A DNA stretch of 64,000 nucleotides from CAWCCP01 sp963701245 (GTDB lineage: Bacteria; Patescibacteriota; Saccharimonadia; Saccharimonadales; UBA4665): positions 806,001-870,000 of the forward strand of contig OY969576.1 of NCBI GenBank assembly GCA_963701245.1, written 5' to 3'. The position numbers and the translations under genes are program-made. The notes beneath the pieces were generated by a model. The model saw nothing but the letters and a program-made list of their open reading frames with translations. It had not been told where the DNA came from and ran no database searches. Shown piece after piece: positions 62,659 to 64,000 of the stretch (position 1 is the first letter of the stretch; each line of letters starts with the position of its first letter).

Positions 62659-64000
62659 TTGGCAAAGCGAAAAACTGAGTTTATACATCGGTTTGTGGTC
62701 AAATTGAAACCAAGTTTTGGCGGCATAGTCGCTGGAATAGCGCTTTTTTGTGTTTCATTTACTCCGTCCCTGTTACCAAGAGGTTACATTGCGCAAGGTT
62801 TCGCAAGTGGGTTGAGCTTTGTTACGGGTTATGGAATAGGTGTATTTCTTGTACATATATACCATCAACTGCCCACTAATTATCAACCGGTGATACGGAC
62901 ACGCATTAAAAAGTATGTTCTATGTGCATTAGGATTGTTGGTGGTTGTATTTGTCATTGCCGGGGCTAACTGGCAAGCTCAGATTCGAAAATTAACCGAC
63001 GCCGAATCTGTATCGATTACGTATTATATTCGCGAGGTAATTATTGCAGCATCCATTGCTACGATGCTAATTTGGGCAGCGCGAGGTGCGCGTAAACTTG
63101 GTAAATATTTTGCCAATAAACTTAATGGCCACATTCCTCGCACGCTAGCTATTTATGGTGGCGGATTCCTGGCGGTAATAGTACTTGTATTTCTCGTTAA
63201 CGGGGTTCTATTCAGATCCGTATTCGGGTTTATAGATTACTCCTTCGGTCTGCTGAATAATGGAACTCCAGCAGGTATCCATCAGCCTCAAGATAGTATA
63301 TTTAGTGGCAGCCCTCAATCATATATAGATTGGAATACACTCGGTGAAAAGGGTCGAGAGTTTGTGGCATCTGCCCCAACAACAACTGCTATAGATGCCT
63401 ATGCTGGCCCGGGTAGCGGTGTTCAGCCAAGCCGATTATATGTCGGGTTAGACTCGGCACCAACTTTGCAAGATCGGGTCAATCTTTTAATAAAAGAACT
63501 TAATCGAACAAAAGCTGGCAATCGAAGAGCTATTCTTATTGCCATTCCGACTGGAAGTGGCGGTATTGATGCGAAAGCGGTTCAATCAGTTGAATACCTT
63601 TACGGAGGTAACACGACAACAATTGGCATTCAATATTCATACCTGCCAAGCTGGTTATCATTCGTTGCCGATCAAGAGACCGCCCGACAAACAGGCAAAG
63701 CCGTTACTGAAGCCGTATACGATTGGTGGAGCAACTTAGACCCGACAAACCGCCCAAAATTATTAATGTATGGCGAGAGTCTTGGTACGCTCGGCATAGA
63801 TGGTGCGTTTAGTGGAGCGGCAGATATACATGCACGAATGAACGGAGTATTGATGGTTGGTCCGCCAAATTCAAATATGCTGTGGTCGGAGATGGTGACT
63901 AATCGAGATGCTGGAAGTCGTGAAGTATTACCAGTATATCAAAATGGCGAAGCGGTTCGATTCAGTGACGGGGCGGACATATTTAGTGAACCCAAAAATG
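62659..64000 (+). CDS. Membrane alpha/beta-hydrolase family protein, partial
   Basis: The frame from TTG 62659 stays open to the window end (447 codons). Four or so hydrophobic helices in the first 200 residues are followed by a domain with LLMYGESLGTLGIDGAFSG, a G-x-S-x-G nucleophile elbow. This matches the alpha/beta-hydrolase_9 family with its N-terminal membrane domain, frequent in actinobacteria and CPR. The 3' end lies beyond the window. Confidence 0.75.
   Translation, partial: MAKRKTEFIHRFVVKLKPSFGGIVAGIALFCVSFTPSLLPRGYIAQGFASGLSFVTGYGIGVFLVHIYHQLPTNYQPVIRTRIKKYVLCALGLLVVVFVIAGANWQAQIRKLTDAESVSITYYIREVIIAASIATMLIWAARGARKLGKYFANKLNGHIPRTLAIYGGGFLAVIVLVFLVNGVLFRSVFGFIDYSFGLLNNGTPAGIHQPQDSIFSGSPQSYIDWNTLGEKGREFVASAPTTTAIDAYAGPGSGVQPSRLYVGLDSAPTLQDRVNLLIKELNRTKAGNRRAILIAIPTGSGGIDAKAVQSVEYLYGGNTTTIGIQYSYLPSWLSFVADQETARQTGKAVTEAVYDWWSNLDPTNRPKLLMYGESLGTLGIDGAFSGAADIHARMNGVLMVGPPNSNMLWSEMVTNRDAGSREVLPVYQNGEAVRFSDGADIFSEPKN

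Noticed and set aside
1..64000. CRISPR array
   Set aside because: No regularly spaced short repeats with unique spacers were seen. The only periodic short repeats are the attachment cores, which are far too widely spaced.

Overview
The window looks like a chromosomal segment of a small-genome bacterium of the Candidate Phyla Radiation, most probably Saccharibacteria (TM7). This is inferred from style, not from a marker tree: standard stop-codon use with TGA as stop (which argues against the SR1/Gracilibacteria code), many genes whose -10 hexamer lies only 6-13 bases before the start codon, and a mixture of actinobacterial-looking insertion sequences with CPR-type surface and mobility genes. 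Ordinary chromosome is seen at the two edges: metK (63-1187) and a tRNA-Gln(CUG) gene (1443-1516) on the left, and a cardiolipin-synthase-like gene plus a truncated membrane alpha/beta-hydrolase gene (60969-64000) on the right.

Almost everything between is accessory DNA stacked on the 3' end of the tRNA-Gln gene. Region 1 (1517-29583) reads as one integrated element of about 28 kb. At its left end is a large serine recombinase module (accessory ORF, recombinase, XRE regulator, palindromic operators). Inside are a frameshifted replication-relaxation gene, a VirD4-like coupling ATPase, an IS110 element, a HEPN-like gene pair and a four-gene SNF2 helicase / DUF1156 methylase / DUF499 ATPase / zinc-ribbon defence-like operon. 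A phospholipase-D-fold (PLD) gene sits at its right end. The two element ends carry the two halves of one small gene, split at the attachment site. Joining the ends in the excised circle restores a 66-codon reading frame that links recombinase and PLD genes into one overlapping operon.

Region 2 (about 29574-60877) is a tandem array of roughly 18 copies of a site whose core is the tRNA 3' end (TCCCCAGCCA on the + strand, all in the same orientation). Most intervals are 0.7-1.0 kb and hold one gene or one toxin-antitoxin pair with its own promoter: a 2OG-Fe dioxygenase-like gene, VapBC-like and two BrnTA-like pairs, a HAD phosphatase, a P-loop kinase, three aminoglycoside/hygromycin-type phosphotransferases, a DUF2000 protein, a GGCT-fold protein and a RibD-type reductase. 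A second intact serine recombinase (31882-33498), whose own C-terminal codons lie in an attachment site, sits near the young end of the array. Distal cassettes carry frameshifts, in-frame stops, three insertion sequences (IS481/ISNCY-like, IS256/IS1249-like, IS3) and fossils of recombinase and PLD genes.

The whole looks like an integron-like cassette array run by large serine recombinases at a tRNA 3' end, with the newest material next to the tRNA. That functional reading is inference. The repeated sites, the restored split gene and the remnants are visible in the sequence.
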